From an uncultured Eubacterium sp. (GTDB taxonomy: Bacteria > Bacillota > Clostridia > Oscillospirales > Acutalibacteraceae), in contig UQCC01000004.1 in NCBI GenBank assembly GCA_900539325.1, positions 1 through 64,000 on the forward strand: a DNA stretch of 64,000 nucleotides. Reading direction: 5' to 3'. The first letter of the stretch is position 1, and each line of letters opens with the position of its first letter. A model generated the notes under the pieces. It searched no databases, had not been told where the DNA came from, and was given only the letters and a program-made list of their open reading frames with translations. Of the stretch, positions 26,789-36,296 are shown one piece after another. Both the position numbers and the translations under genes were made by a program.

Positions 26789-28312
26789 TTATTCCGCTCC
26801 CTCATGGGTGAGTATAACTTTTACTGTTTTTAAGAGAATTTGTATATCAAGCCATAAACTCCAATTGTCGATATACTCACAATCAAGCTTTACAACTTCT
26901 TCAAAATCTTTGATGTTTGATCTTCCGCTTACCTGCCACATTCCTGTAATTCCAGGCCGCATAGAGAGTCGGCGTTTGTGGCGGTTCTCATATTGTTCAA
27001 ACTCTCTTACCGTAGGAGGCCTTGTTCCTACAAGACTCATATCGCCTTTAAGAACATTAAAAAATTGCGGTAATTCGTCAATGCTCAGCTTTCTTATAAC
27101 TCTGCCGACTTTTGTAATTCTTGGGTCGTTGTCCATTTTGAACATAAAACCGTCCATTTTGTTTTGAGCCATAAGTTCTTTTTTACGCTCTTCTGCATCC
27201 TTGTACATTGAGCGTAGCTTGTAAATGTTAAACAATCTGCCGTTTTGACCGACTCGTTCCTGCTTGAAAAAAAGAGGACCGGGTGATTCAATTAATAACG
27301 GAATTGCTGTTATCGCAATAATAGGTATTGATATAATAATTCCTACCAACGAACCGATAACATCAGTAAATCTTTTAATTGCAAGTTGTGTACTGTCATG
27401 TACTGCCGCTGCAAATGTGGCAAGCGGATAGCCCGAATAGATTTTGCAGTTGATATTGTTAAAGGTGCTTTCGTTAAGCATATTGTCAAGTGTCGGAACA
27501 TTAAGGTGCACGGTAACGCCCATACCTTCAAGTTCTTCTACAATTTCAAAAACATCACTGCTTTCATAATATGGAAGATTGATGAAAACCTCATCAAGCG
27601 GAGTTTTTCTTATCCAATCAATAAATCTAATGTCTGTTGCGATTACAGGAACATCTTTTGCAACAACATGCGGAAATCTGATTTTCTTTTTTGTTCTTAT
27701 TTTTTCGTTGGTGTATTCAGAACCGAATTCAAAATTTTTGTCATATGTAAATCTGCCGTTTTCAACAAAATTGTCAAGCAAAGCAACGCCTGTAATGTTG
27801 ATTGACCAATCTTCTTTTAATCCGGATATAAATTCTTCGGCTCTGTCTTTTGTTGTCAAAACACCGACATATGATGCAAGTTTTGGATTTGCCTGTGTAT
27901 ATCCTCCCGTAAGCCATCTTTTTAAATAGTATCTGCCCACAGTTGTAAATGTTATAAACAAAAATAGTGAGGATATTATAACAACTCTTCTGTTAATTAA
28001 TTCGCTTTTCACCAATGCAAGAAAAGCGATAAATATCAAAAATACAAGAATGTCATTTTTGACAGTGTTGGCAATTTCTGCAATTTTGCTTCTTCTTTTT
28101 ATATTAACATTTGTGTGAAATAAAAAGTAACTGAGTAAAAATGCGGAAAATATGAGCAAACAATATATAATCCATTGATGTACGGTGTCTGTTTTATCTA
28201 CCTTATGCCAAATGTATTTTGAAAACAGAAACGAAATTCCGGTTGAAGCTGCAAGTGAAACAATATCGATTGTAAATTCAAGCCAAAATTGTGTTTTTGC
28301 TCTTTTGTCCAT
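26789..28312 (-). CDS. undecaprenyl-phosphate sugar-1-phosphate transferase (WbaP/CpsE-like)
   Basis: Polyprenol-phosphate hexose-1-phosphate transferase that starts the repeat unit by moving a sugar phosphate onto the lipid carrier. The 507-residue protein has about four N-terminal membrane segments, a central CoA-binding-like domain (about 130-290) and a re-entrant helix. The catalytic domain shows FFKQERVGQNGRLFNIYKLR, KLSIDELPQFFNVLKGDMSL and RPGITGMWQVSGRSN. This is the long three-part form. It follows the tyrosine kinase gene by 21 bases. Confidence 0.93.
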   Translation of the reverse strand: MDKRAKTQFWLEFTIDIVSLAASTGISFLFSKYIWHKVDKTDTVHQWIIYCLLIFSAFLLSYFLFHTNVNIKRRSKIAEIANTVKNDILVFLIFIAFLALVKSELINRRVVIISSLFLFITFTTVGRYYLKRWLTGGYTQANPKLASYVGVLTTKDRAEEFISGLKEDWSINITGVALLDNFVENGRFTYDKNFEFGSEYTNEKIRTKKKIRFPHVVAKDVPVIATDIRFIDWIRKTPLDEVFINLPYYESSDVFEIVEELEGMGVTVHLNVPTLDNMLNESTFNNINCKIYSGYPLATFAAAVHDSTQLAIKRFTDVIGSLVGIIISIPIIAITAIPLLIESPGPLFFKQERVGQNGRLFNIYKLRSMYKDAEERKKELMAQNKMDGFMFKMDNDPRITKVGRVIRKLSIDELPQFFNVLKGDMSLVGTRPPTVREFEQYENRHKRRLSMRPGITGMWQVSGRSNIKDFEEVVKLDCEYIDNWSLWLDIQILLKTVKVILTHEGAE

Positions 28313-28333
28313 TTTTATTGCACCTGCTTAAAA

Positions 28334-29092
28334 CTATCTTTTATCGTTTCCGTATGTGTATTTATAATTATACGAATAGCTTCTGCTGTATTTTCTGTAA
28401 TAAGAGTAATATTTTTTCTTCTCGCTGTTTGTATCGTTAATTATAAATCCCAAAATGTTTGCATTAATACTTTGGAGGGTTGTAACAGATGCTTTGAGTT
28501 CAGGAACATTCGTTGTGTCTGTTTTTACAATGAGAATATAACCTGTTGTTTTCTGAGCGAAAACTGTTGCATCGGTTACGATGTTAATAGGAGGTGTATC
28601 AATGAAAACACAGTCATAATGTTCTTTTACAAAATCAAGCAATTTGTCCATCCTCGGTGAAGAGAGAAGCTCTGTAGGGTTTGGAGGAATTTTGCCTGCT
28701 GTCAAAATCGACAAATTCTCTATGTCTGTTTTTGTAACGGTGATGTTGTCGGTAAGACCTGCAAGAATTTCCGAAAGACCGTTTCTTGAACTTAATGAGA
28801 AAAGCTTGTGAAGCGATGGGTTTCTCATATCCGCATCAATAACGAGTGTCTTTTTGCCCATTTGAGCAAAGTTAATTGCAAGGTTAGCCGAATTGATTGT
28901 CTTACCGTTGTTAGCAGTAGGGCTTGTAACGACAAATATAGGACATTTTTCACCTTGTTGAGTAAAGAGAAGGTTTGTTCTGATTGAATTGTATGCTTCT
29001 TTAACTGCGAATATTGAGTTCTGATTTAAAAGCTTTTGATGATCATTTGATGATATAGAGTGATGTGCGGCTTTTTTATTCTTTCCTAGCAT
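28334..29092 (-). CDS. BY-kinase, capsular/exopolysaccharide tyrosine kinase (CpsD/CapB-like)
   Basis: Cytoplasmic bacterial tyrosine kinase that controls exopolysaccharide length and export together with its membrane activator. It has the Walker A form SPTANNGKT, the Walker A' form LVIDADMR and a Walker B region CVFIDTPP. The C-terminal ~25 residues form a tyrosine cluster with about ten Tyr, the site of autophosphorylation. At 252 residues it is the kinase half only, as in Gram-positives. Its ATG overlaps the CpsC-like stop by one base (TAATG). No CpsB-type phosphatase is in the window. Confidence 0.92.
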   Translation of the reverse strand: MLGKNKKAAHHSISSNDHQKLLNQNSIFAVKEAYNSIRTNLLFTQQGEKCPIFVVTSPTANNGKTINSANLAINFAQMGKKTLVIDADMRNPSLHKLFSLSSRNGLSEILAGLTDNITVTKTDIENLSILTAGKIPPNPTELLSSPRMDKLLDFVKEHYDCVFIDTPPINIVTDATVFAQKTTGYILIVKTDTTNVPELKASVTTLQSINANILGFIINDTNSEKKKYYSYYRKYSRSYSYNYKYTYGNDKR

Positions 29093-29937
29093 TATTTGTC
29101 ATCTCCCTTCGCATTTTGTATGTTTTCAAGTATTTCGTCACTTGGTTTTAGGACAAAATCAGTATTGCTTTTTTTGTTGACTGTTTTTGTTCCGACAATT
29201 TTTGAATCTTTTGTAGGATACTTTGAATTTTCTGTGTTATTTTCAAGATTTGGAACAGTACCGAGAATAGGAATGTCAAATTCACCGATAATATCTCTTT
29301 CACTTGTGATTGTTGTGTCAAACAATTCATAAAGGAAGAAGGCAACAAATGAAATGAACATTGCTGCAAGTGCGGCAATTGTAATGTTGAGTGAAAGATT
29401 TGGCGATGATGGTTTAGTAGGTACTTTTGCGTAGTCAATAATTTCTACACCGCCGGCCTTAACAACTCTTACAATTTCCTTTGGAGCAATTTTTGCAATC
29501 GAGTTCGCAATTTTTGCGGCGGTTTTTGGCCCTGATGCTGTTACTGTAACCTCAAATGCCACCGTTTTGTCGGCTTGCTGTGCACTTATTCCGCTTCTTA
29601 ATGCAGAAGGGGAAATGTTAAGGTCAAGGTCTTTAATAACCGCTTCAAGAACCGTATCACTTTTGAGAATGTAGATGTATGTATTTACTAAGTCTTGTGA
29701 TGCCGTAAGCTCGGTTGATGTAATTGTTGAGTCGGTTGAAATTCGGTCTGTGTTTGAATATACATACATTTTTGTTGTAGCCGAATATCTTGGTTTAACG
29801 CAAAAATGTGTAATAAGTCCCGAAACAATAGCGGCAACTATCGTAAAGATGATAATGTAAATAAACTTGTTGCGCATCTTGTAAAAGATTTTGCCGAGAT
29901 CTATTTCAATATCTTTGTTTTCTGTTATTTGATCCAT
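29092..29937 (-). CDS. chain-length determinant/kinase activator (CpsC/Wzz-like)
   Basis: Membrane co-polymerase that sets chain length and activates the tyrosine kinase. The 281-residue protein has membrane segments at about 25-48 and 182-204, with an external Wzz domain between, including the family proline motif KVPTKPSSPN before the second segment. A ~75-residue cytoplasmic tail is longer than minimal CpsC and probably contacts the kinase. It is the first gene of the operon and follows a good promoter at 29977-30005 and a GGAGG site. Confidence 0.92.
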   Translation of the reverse strand: MDQITENKDIEIDLGKIFYKMRNKFIYIIIFTIVAAIVSGLITHFCVKPRYSATTKMYVYSNTDRISTDSTITSTELTASQDLVNTYIYILKSDTVLEAVIKDLDLNISPSALRSGISAQQADKTVAFEVTVTASGPKTAAKIANSIAKIAPKEIVRVVKAGGVEIIDYAKVPTKPSSPNLSLNITIAALAAMFISFVAFFLYELFDTTITSERDIIGEFDIPILGTVPNLENNTENSKYPTKDSKIVGTKTVNKKSNTDFVLKPSDEILENIQNAKGDDK

Positions 29938-29976
29938 TAAGAGTAACCTCCGATTTCAGTTAAATTGTCAGTATTT

Positions 29977-30005
29977 ATAATATCATTATTCAAATATATT
30001 GTCAA
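29977..30005 (-). promoter_or_regulatory. exopolysaccharide operon promoter
   Basis: On the minus strand TTGACA (30005-30000), 17 bases, TATTAT (29982-29977), 40 bases before the cpsC-like start. The box sequences and spacing are near consensus. Confidence 0.75.
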
Positions 30006-30059
30006 TTATTATTATATATAAATATTATTTATAATTATATATATAGTGCACAAATGAAA

Positions 30060-30086
30060 ACCGACAAAGTGTCATACTTTGTCGGT
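30060..30086 (-). terminator. terminator at the end of the histidine kinase gene
   Basis: ACCGACAAAGT pairs perfectly with ACTTTGTCGGT around five bases. On the minus strand it spans the kinase stop codon and is followed by TTT. Confidence 0.65.
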
Positions 30087-31187
30087 TTGGATGATTGATA
30101 CTGTGAATTCGGTTCCGCAGTCGATTTCGCTTTTTACAGCAATTTTGTTATCGGTTAAATCAATTATTCTTTTTACCAATGCAAGTCCGAGCCCATTGCC
30201 TTTTTCAGAATGAGATGTATCTCCTTGGTAAAATTTTTCAAATATGTGCTCTTGTGTTTCCTTACTCATTCCACAGCCGGTATCTTTAATGCTAACATTA
30301 ATTTGATTTGCTGATTTTTTCAATATAACAGAAATTGTTCCGCCGTTCGGCGTAAATTTTATTGCATTTGAGAATAAATTTGACCATACAATCTTCATAA
30401 GTTCTTTGTCGGAATATATAAAAACATCGTCTTCAACCGCAAATTCAATATTTATGTCTTTTTTGTCCCACATTTCCTCAAAGTCGAGCAGACTATGCGA
30501 CAACTGAGATGAAAGGTTATATCGTTCAAATTTTGCTTCGGTTTGATTGTTCTCAATTTTGTTCAGCTTTAAAATATTTGAAACGAGAGCAGAAAGTTGT
30601 TGAGTTGAGGCTGATATTTTGCTCAAATACTCCTGTCGTTCTTCTGCACTTAAATCTGTATTTTGCAAAATAGTCGAATATGATTGAATTACCGCAAGCG
30701 GGGTTTTAAGCTCGTGGGATACATTTGCTATAAAATCGTTGCTTAGGCTGTCAACCTTGCCGAGTTGCTCAACCATTGTGTTGAAATTGTCGGCGATGTT
30801 CATAAATTCCAAACTTCCGAGATAAAGATTATCCATATCGATTCTTACGGAATAATCGCCATGTATAACCTTTTCGCTTGCGTTTGCAAATTCTTTTGTA
30901 GGCTTTTCAATCATAAGTCGAGTAAATACCAACTGCCAAACAGTGTAAAAAATTATAAGAATTATTGAAAAAAACAGTAATTCACCAAAATTTTTGTCCG
31001 TATCAAAAAATGGAATTTTTTCATCTGCCGCCCGCAGTACACTTACAGTTCCTAAAGTTGAAAAGCAAACAAGCAATGCCATAAATAAAAATGAATTTAT
31101 GACATTTCTTATGTGGTATTTGTAATTTACTCTTCCTCGTTTTAAATCGCAGGTTTGTGTGGGCTTTGCTTTATTTTTGGTTTTCAT
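30072..31187 (-). CDS. two-component sensor histidine kinase
   Basis: Membrane sensor kinase of 371 residues. Membrane segments lie at about 31-52 and 69-91 with a short external loop, then a HAMP-like linker, then the phosphoacceptor helix FIANVSHELKTPLAVIQSY (His158). The ATP-binding domain has N (LFSNAIKFTPN), G1 (DTGCGMS), F (FEKFYQG) and G2 (GNGLGLALVK) boxes. The short external loop suggests sensing in or near the membrane. It overlaps its response regulator by 17 bases. The stimulus is unknown; the exopolysaccharide operon lies downstream but behind its own promoter. Confidence 0.93.
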   Translation of the reverse strand: MKTKNKAKPTQTCDLKRGRVNYKYHIRNVINSFLFMALLVCFSTLGTVSVLRAADEKIPFFDTDKNFGELLFFSIILIIFYTVWQLVFTRLMIEKPTKEFANASEKVIHGDYSVRIDMDNLYLGSLEFMNIADNFNTMVEQLGKVDSLSNDFIANVSHELKTPLAVIQSYSTILQNTDLSAEERQEYLSKISASTQQLSALVSNILKLNKIENNQTEAKFERYNLSSQLSHSLLDFEEMWDKKDINIEFAVEDDVFIYSDKELMKIVWSNLFSNAIKFTPNGGTISVILKKSANQINVSIKDTGCGMSKETQEHIFEKFYQGDTSHSEKGNGLGLALVKRIIDLTDNKIAVKSEIDCGTEFTVSIIQTDKV

Positions 31188-31854
31188 TTATAACCACCTT
31201 GTAGCCTAAGCCGTGAACCGTCACGATTTCAAATTCTTTGCATTTTGAGAATTTGTCACGCAGTTTTGTCATATAAACATCAACGGTTCTCGTTCCCGAT
31301 GTTGTATCCGTTCCCCAAAACTCGTCCATCAGCTGTGTGCGTGAAAATGTTTTTTTAGGATAGGACAGCATTTTATAAATGATGTTGAATTCTCTTGATG
31401 TAAGATTAATTTCTTCACCGTCATAAAGAACGCTGCGCTCGTCTGCGTTTATGCTCAGCTTGCCTATTGTGATTTTTTTGCTTTCGGCTATTTTGGCACG
31501 GCGGAGCAGGGCGTTAATTCGCATAATGAGCTCGTCCAAATTTACAGGCTTAACCATATAGTCGTCAATTCCTAAATTATATCCTAATTGTTTTGATGCA
31601 ATGTCATCTCTTGCAGTCATAAACAAAATAGGAATATTTGTGCTTAGTTTTCGGATGTTTTTGGCAAATTCAAAGCCGTCTTCGCCGGGCATCATAATGT
31701 CCGATATAATCAAATCGTGCACATTATCGTACATAGCACTGTATGCCTGTGTTGTATTGTAACAGCCCTCTGCATCAAAGCCGTTTTTTCTCAAATATGT
31801 GCAAACGGCGCTGTTAAGGTCTGCGTCATCTTCCACTACTAAAATTCTGAACAT
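31171..31854 (-). CDS. OmpR-family response regulator
   Basis: DNA-binding response regulator of 227 residues. The receiver domain has the acidic pair at residues 9-10, the phosphorylated Asp52 (LIISDIMMPGEDGFEF), Thr in FMTARDD and the conserved Lys in YMVKPVN. A winged-helix output domain follows (LTSREFNIIYKMLSYPKKTF; RTVDVYMTKLRDKF). It is encoded directly before the sensor kinase. Targets cannot be read from the window. Confidence 0.94.
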   Translation of the reverse strand: MFRILVVEDDADLNSAVCTYLRKNGFDAEGCYNTTQAYSAMYDNVHDLIISDIMMPGEDGFEFAKNIRKLSTNIPILFMTARDDIASKQLGYNLGIDDYMVKPVNLDELIMRINALLRRAKIAESKKITIGKLSINADERSVLYDGEEINLTSREFNIIYKMLSYPKKTFSRTQLMDEFWGTDTTSGTRTVDVYMTKLRDKFSKCKEFEIVTVHGLGYKVVINENQK

Positions 31855-31904
31855 AGCCGATCCTCTCCTTTTTTCATTTTTAATTGAGTGCCGAGATGTA
31901 TTTG

Positions 31905-32195
31905 TTAAATATTGTAATCTATTGCAACGGATGATTCACGAACAGCATGCATGTGCTTTTTTACAACATTGCAGTGATATTCGTCGTTTTGATATTTTTC
32001 AAGAGCTTCTTTGTCGTCCAAAACAACTTGTAAAATAATATCGTATGAACGCTCCGAATGTAAAAAATCAACGCCTACTTCAATGTCACGAATGAGGTCT
32101 ACTTTGCCCTCCATTGAGCGTAAAATATCTGCGGTTTTGTTACATTCTTCTTCGCTGTTGTCTTTGAGTTTAAAACATACAATATGTTTAATCAT
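31905..32195 (-). CDS. Dabb (stress-responsive alpha/beta barrel) family protein
   Basis: Small dimeric ferredoxin-like barrel protein, 96 residues, starting MIKHIVCFKLKD. The pattern VDFLHSERSYDIILQVVLDDKEALEKYQNDEYH is typical of the family. The biochemical role of bacterial members is mostly undefined. It lies between RNase Y and the response regulator in the same direction and follows a hairpin at 32218-32245. Confidence 0.85.
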   Translation of the reverse strand: MIKHIVCFKLKDNSEEECNKTADILRSMEGKVDLIRDIEVGVDFLHSERSYDIILQVVLDDKEALEKYQNDEYHCNVVKKHMHAVRESSVAIDYNI

Positions 32196-32217
32196 AATTT
32201 TGTCCCTTCTTAAAGCA

Positions 32218-32245
32218 AATAGGGCTACCGCACGGCAACCCTATT
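32218..32245 (-). terminator. hairpin after RNase Y gene
   Basis: Twelve base pairs, including two G-T pairs (AATAGGG...CCCTATT arms), followed on the minus strand by TTTGCTTT. It is probably a terminator for rny. Confidence 0.55.
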
Positions 32246-32266
32246 GATTGTAATAGTTAATTTGTA

Positions 32267-33826
32267 CTATTTTGCAACATCTGAGTGTCTGCTTTCACGG
32301 ATGATATTAACCTTGATTTGACCCGGATATTCCATTTCTTCTTCAATTTTCTTTGCGATTTCGTGTGCAATGTATGGCATCTTTTGGTCGGAAATAACAT
32401 CAGGTTTAACCATAACTCTTACTTCACGGCCTGCCTGAATGGCGTATGCTTTTTCTACGCCGTTAAAGCTTGTTGAAATTTCTTCAAGCTGCTGCAAGCG
32501 TTTGATATAGTGCTCAATGTTTTCTCTTCTTGCACCCGGTCTTGCGGCAGAAACTGCGTCGGCAGCCTGTACAAGGCATGCAACTATTGTCTTGCATTCA
32601 ACATCACCGTGGTGAGCCTGAATTGCGTGAACAACAGCTTCGCTTTCTTTGTACTTTCTTGCGTATTCAACACCGAGAGCGACGTGGCTTCCTTCCATTT
32701 CATGGTCAAGAGCCTTGCCTATATCGTGAAGAAGACCTGCTCTTCTTGCAAGCTTTTCATCTGCTCCGAGTTCGGCAGCCATAAGACCTGCAATGTATGA
32801 AACTTCAAGTGAGTGTTTAAGTACGCTTTGTCCGTATGATGTACGGTATTTGAGTTTACCTAAAAGCTTTACAAGTTCAGGATGGATAGAACCGCAGTTT
32901 GCATTGATAACGGCTTTTTCACCCTCTGCTTTGATTGTTTGATTGATTTCTCTCTTTGACTTTTCGTACATCTCTTCAATTCTTGTAGGATGAATACGAC
33001 CGTCTTGAATCAATCTTTCAAGTGTAAGGCGGGCGATTTCTCGTCTTACAGGGTCAAATGAGCTTACCGTGATAGCCTCCGGCGTGTCGTCAATAATGAG
33101 TTCAACACCGGTGATTTTTTCAATAGAGCGGATGTTACGGCCCTCTCTGCCGATAATGCGTCCTTTGATTTCGTCTGACGGAAGCGAAACAACCGATACG
33201 GTGGTTTCGGCGGTGTGGTCAGCCGCACAACGCTGAATTGCAGTGCCGATGATTTCTCTTGCGATGACATCGCTTTGGTCTTTAATCATCTGCTCGTGTT
33301 CAAGGATTCTCTTGCTTTTTTCAATATCAAGCTCGGATTCGAGTGAACTCATAAGTTGAGCTTTCGCATCCTCTTGTGATAAGCCCGAAATTCTTTCAAG
33401 CATATCAAACTGACTTTTCTTGATGCCATCGATTTCAAGTAATTTGTCATCAGCAGCCTTAATTTTTTCACTTAAAGCTTCATTTTTCTTTTCCAAGGTG
33501 TCGGATCTTTTGTCAAGATATTCCTCACGCTGGTTAAGTCTTTTTTCTTGTTTTTGAACTTCGTTTCGTCTTTCGCGTATATCTTTGTCCGCGTCGGAAC
33601 GAAGTCTGTGGATTTCGTCCTTTGTTTCCATAAGCTGTGTTTTCTTTGTCTTTTCAGCTTCGGAAAGAGCGTTATTCAAAATCTTATTTGCTTCTTCTTG
33701 TGCGTTGCCCTTTGTTGTTTCGTCATCTTTTCCTCTTTTGTTATAACCGAATAAAAATCCGAGGACGGCGAAAAGCACGGCGCATACAAGTGCAATAATT
33801 ATTGCAACAATAATACTTACTTTCAT
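32267..33826 (-). CDS. rny: ribonuclease Y
   Basis: Membrane-anchored endoribonuclease that starts mRNA decay in Firmicutes. It has an N-terminal membrane helix (about 3-26), a long coiled coil (about 35-175), a KH RNA-binding domain (GRIIGREGRNIRSIEKITG) and an HD catalytic domain (LLHDIGKALDHE; AIQAHHGDV). The length of 519 residues is normal. The promoter is at 33957-33985, leaving a ~120-base leader with nothing else recognisable. Confidence 0.96.
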   Translation of the reverse strand: MKVSIIVAIIIALVCAVLFAVLGFLFGYNKRGKDDETTKGNAQEEANKILNNALSEAEKTKKTQLMETKDEIHRLRSDADKDIRERRNEVQKQEKRLNQREEYLDKRSDTLEKKNEALSEKIKAADDKLLEIDGIKKSQFDMLERISGLSQEDAKAQLMSSLESELDIEKSKRILEHEQMIKDQSDVIAREIIGTAIQRCAADHTAETTVSVVSLPSDEIKGRIIGREGRNIRSIEKITGVELIIDDTPEAITVSSFDPVRREIARLTLERLIQDGRIHPTRIEEMYEKSKREINQTIKAEGEKAVINANCGSIHPELVKLLGKLKYRTSYGQSVLKHSLEVSYIAGLMAAELGADEKLARRAGLLHDIGKALDHEMEGSHVALGVEYARKYKESEAVVHAIQAHHGDVECKTIVACLVQAADAVSAARPGARRENIEHYIKRLQQLEEISTSFNGVEKAYAIQAGREVRVMVKPDVISDQKMPYIAHEIAKKIEEEMEYPGQIKVNIIRESRHSDVAK

Positions 33827-33956
33827 ATCAATAGCACCTCCTTCTGTTCTAAATTTTTACATAATTGTTAATTTCATCAGAAAAGGTACAGTTTTATGCA
33901 ATTTTGACATTTGTAAGCCACATATACAATAGGTTTATATACAGAATGTCACAAAT

Positions 33957-33985
33957 ATAATACTTCAATATATAGTATTTGTCAA
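33957..33985 (-). promoter_or_regulatory. rny promoter
   Basis: On the minus strand TTGACA (33985-33980), 17 bases, TATTAT (33962-33957). It is divergent from the thrS promoter. Confidence 0.7.
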
Positions 33986-34034
33986 GAAAATATTTTGCGT
34001 AAGGTACTGTGTTTAGAAATTTTAAAAATGTTGC

Positions 34035-34063
34035 TTGACAAACAAAATTAACAGTGCTATTAT
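34035..34063 (+). promoter_or_regulatory. thrS promoter
   Basis: TTGACA (34035-34040), 17 bases, TATTAT (34058-34063). The transcript should start near 34070 and carry the T-box leader. Confidence 0.75.
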
Positions 34064-34074
34064 ACATTCAAAAG

Positions 34075-34289
34075 CAAAATCTTTGATGAGGACACGGCAT
34101 TCTTTGCGAGATTTCAGAGAGCATCCGGCAGGTGAAAGGATGTATCAAACATAGTCTGTTACCGCCTCTGAGTACCTTTAATACAGGTCGGGTGCTCCCG
34201 TTACAGAGCATTGAGCGGCGATATTTTTTATCGCAATTCAGGTGGAACCGTGGATATTTATTCACCCTGTTTATCAGGGTGATTTTTTT
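34075..34289 (+). promoter_or_regulatory. T-box riboswitch (threonine)
   Basis: tRNA-sensing leader that lets transcription continue when tRNA-Thr is uncharged. Visible parts are a basal stem I (CTTTGAT with ATCAAAC), the S-turn GATGAGGA, the distal motif AGAGAGC followed by a GGTG-bearing loop, the T-box sequence AGGTGGAACCGTGG (34240-34253) and a terminator TCACCCTG/CAGGGTGA with seven T (34262-34289). Candidate threonine specifier codons are ACC at 34161 or 34174. The gene downstream is thrS, consistent with the specifier. Confidence 0.88.
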
Positions 34290-34311
34290 ATTTTTAAGGA
34301 GGAATGAGATT

Positions 34312-36249
34312 ATGAAAATCACATTAAAAGACGGCTCTGTTTTAGAGTATAATGAAGCAAAAACGGCTGCCGACATCACAAAAGACATTTCTATGGGACT
34401 TTTCAGAAACGCAACCTGTTGCAAAATCAACGGCGAAGTTAAAGATTTGAGAACAGTTATTGATACCGACGCAAGCCTTGAAATACTCACATTTGACGAT
34501 GAGGACGGCAGAAAGGCATTCAACCACACCGCTTCTCATATTATGGCACAGGCTGTTAAACGCCTTTATCCGGAAGCAAAACTTACTATCGGTCCTGCAA
34601 TCGACAACGGATTTTACTATGACTTCGATGTTGAAAAGTCATTCTCACCTGAGGATTTGACAAAGATTGAAGCCGAAATGAAAAAGATTGTTAAGGAAAA
34701 TCCTGAAATCAAGAGATTTGAACTTCCTGTTGATGAAGCAATCGCTCTTATGGAAAGCAAGAACGAGCCTTACAAGATTGAACTTATTAAGGAACACGCA
34801 GAAAAAGGCGAACCAATCAGTTTTTATGAACAAGGCGAATTTACAGAACTTTGCGCAGGCCCTCATCTTATGGATATGAAGGTTGTAAAGGCATTTAAGC
34901 TGACCCAGTGCACAGGCGCTTACTGGAGAGGCGATGAGAAAAACAAGATGCTTTGCCGTGTTTACGGTACCGCATTCCCTAAGGCTTCAATGCTTGAAGA
35001 ACATCTTGCAGCTCTTGAAGAGGCTAAAAAGCGTGACCACAATAAACTCGGCAGAGAGCTCGAACTCTTTACAACAGTTGATTACATCGGTCAGGGCTTG
35101 CCTATTCTTCTTCCAAAGGGTACAAAAATTATCCAAACTCTCCAGCGTTGGGTAGAGGACGAGGAAGAAAAGAGAGGTTGGTTGCTTACAAAAACTCCTC
35201 TTATGGCAAAATCGGACCTTTATAAGATTTCAGGTCACTGGGATCACTATAAGGAAGGTATGTTTGTTCTCGGCGATGAGGAAAAGGACAAGGAAGTTTT
35301 CGCACTCCGTCCTATGACTTGCCCGTTCCAATATCAGGCATATCTCAACAGAGCAAGATCATACCGTGACCTTCCGCTCAGATATGACGAAACATCAACT
35401 CTTTTCCGTAACGAGGCATCGGGCGAAATGCACGGTCTTATCCGTGTTCGTCAGTTCACAATTTCAGAGGGTCACTTGATGTGTCGTCCCGATCAGCTTG
35501 AGGACGAATTCAAGGCTTGCCTTGAACTTACAAACTATATGATGGATGTTTTGGGACTCAAAGAGGATTTGACCTATCGTTTCTCACAGTGGGACCCTGA
35601 AGATACAGGAAAGTATATTGGCACAAAAGAGCAGTGGGATGAAGCACAGGGCGTTATGAAAACTATTCTTGACGACCTCGGTATTGATTACAAAATCGGT
35701 ATCGGCGAAGCTGCTTTCTACGGACCGAAGCTTGATATTCAAATCAAGAATGTATTTGGCAAGGAAGATACTCTTGTTACAATTCAAATCGACCAGATGC
35801 TTGCAGAAAAGTTCGGTATGGAATATGTAGACAAGGACGGTCAAAAGAAAAATCCTTATATCATCCACAGAACATCAATCGGTTGCTACGAGAGAACCCT
35901 TGCTCTCCTTATCGAGAAGTATGCAGGTGCATTCCCAACTTGGCTTTCTCCTGTTCAGGTTAAGTTCCTTCCTGTTGCAGACAGACATCAGGATTATTGC
36001 CGTGAGGTTATGTCAAAACTTCAGGCAGCAGGCGTTCGTTGCGAACTTGATGACAGAAGCGAAAAGACAGGCTTCAAGATTCGTTCCGCACAAATGGAAA
36101 AAGTTCCTTATATGATTATCGTTGGCGATAAGGATATCGAGGCAAACACAATTTCTGTTCGTTCAAGAAAGGACGGTGACGAGGGTGCAACCTCTGTTGA
36201 CGAATTCCTTTCAAGAATCGTAACCGAAATCGCAACAAAAGCAAGATAA
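34312..36249 (+). CDS. thrS: threonine--tRNA ligase
   Basis: Class II synthetase that charges tRNA-Thr. The domains are an N-terminal TGS domain (about 1-60), the editing domain with HxxxH-type HTASHIMAQA (about 70-80) and the SAD region ELCAGPHL. A catalytic core has motif 2 (FRNEASGEMHGLIRVRQFT), and the anticodon domain is at the end. The length of 645 residues is standard. The start at 34312 follows AAGGAGG; a longer in-frame reading from 34132 runs through the T-box and is rejected. A bidirectional terminator follows. Confidence 0.97.
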   Translation: MKITLKDGSVLEYNEAKTAADITKDISMGLFRNATCCKINGEVKDLRTVIDTDASLEILTFDDEDGRKAFNHTASHIMAQAVKRLYPEAKLTIGPAIDNGFYYDFDVEKSFSPEDLTKIEAEMKKIVKENPEIKRFELPVDEAIALMESKNEPYKIELIKEHAEKGEPISFYEQGEFTELCAGPHLMDMKVVKAFKLTQCTGAYWRGDEKNKMLCRVYGTAFPKASMLEEHLAALEEAKKRDHNKLGRELELFTTVDYIGQGLPILLPKGTKIIQTLQRWVEDEEEKRGWLLTKTPLMAKSDLYKISGHWDHYKEGMFVLGDEEKDKEVFALRPMTCPFQYQAYLNRARSYRDLPLRYDETSTLFRNEASGEMHGLIRVRQFTISEGHLMCRPDQLEDEFKACLELTNYMMDVLGLKEDLTYRFSQWDPEDTGKYIGTKEQWDEAQGVMKTILDDLGIDYKIGIGEAAFYGPKLDIQIKNVFGKEDTLVTIQIDQMLAEKFGMEYVDKDGQKKNPYIIHRTSIGCYERTLALLIEKYAGAFPTWLSPVQVKFLPVADRHQDYCREVMSKLQAAGVRCELDDRSEKTGFKIRSAQMEKVPYMIIVGDKDIEANTISVRSRKDGDEGATSVDEFLSRIVTEIATKAR

Positions 36250-36257
36250 TATAGCAC

Positions 36258-36296
36258 AAGCCCCTGTAAAGAGAAAATCTTTACAGGGGCTTTTTT
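36258..36296. terminator. bidirectional terminator between thrS and larC
   Basis: AAGCCCCTGTAAAGA pairs perfectly with TCTTTACAGGGGCTT around five bases, followed by TTTTTT on the + strand. It ends both convergent genes. Confidence 0.85.

Noticed and set aside
34132..34311. N-terminal extension of thrS
   Set aside because: The extra 60 codons run through the T-box and terminator; the AAGGAGG site and family start fit 34312.
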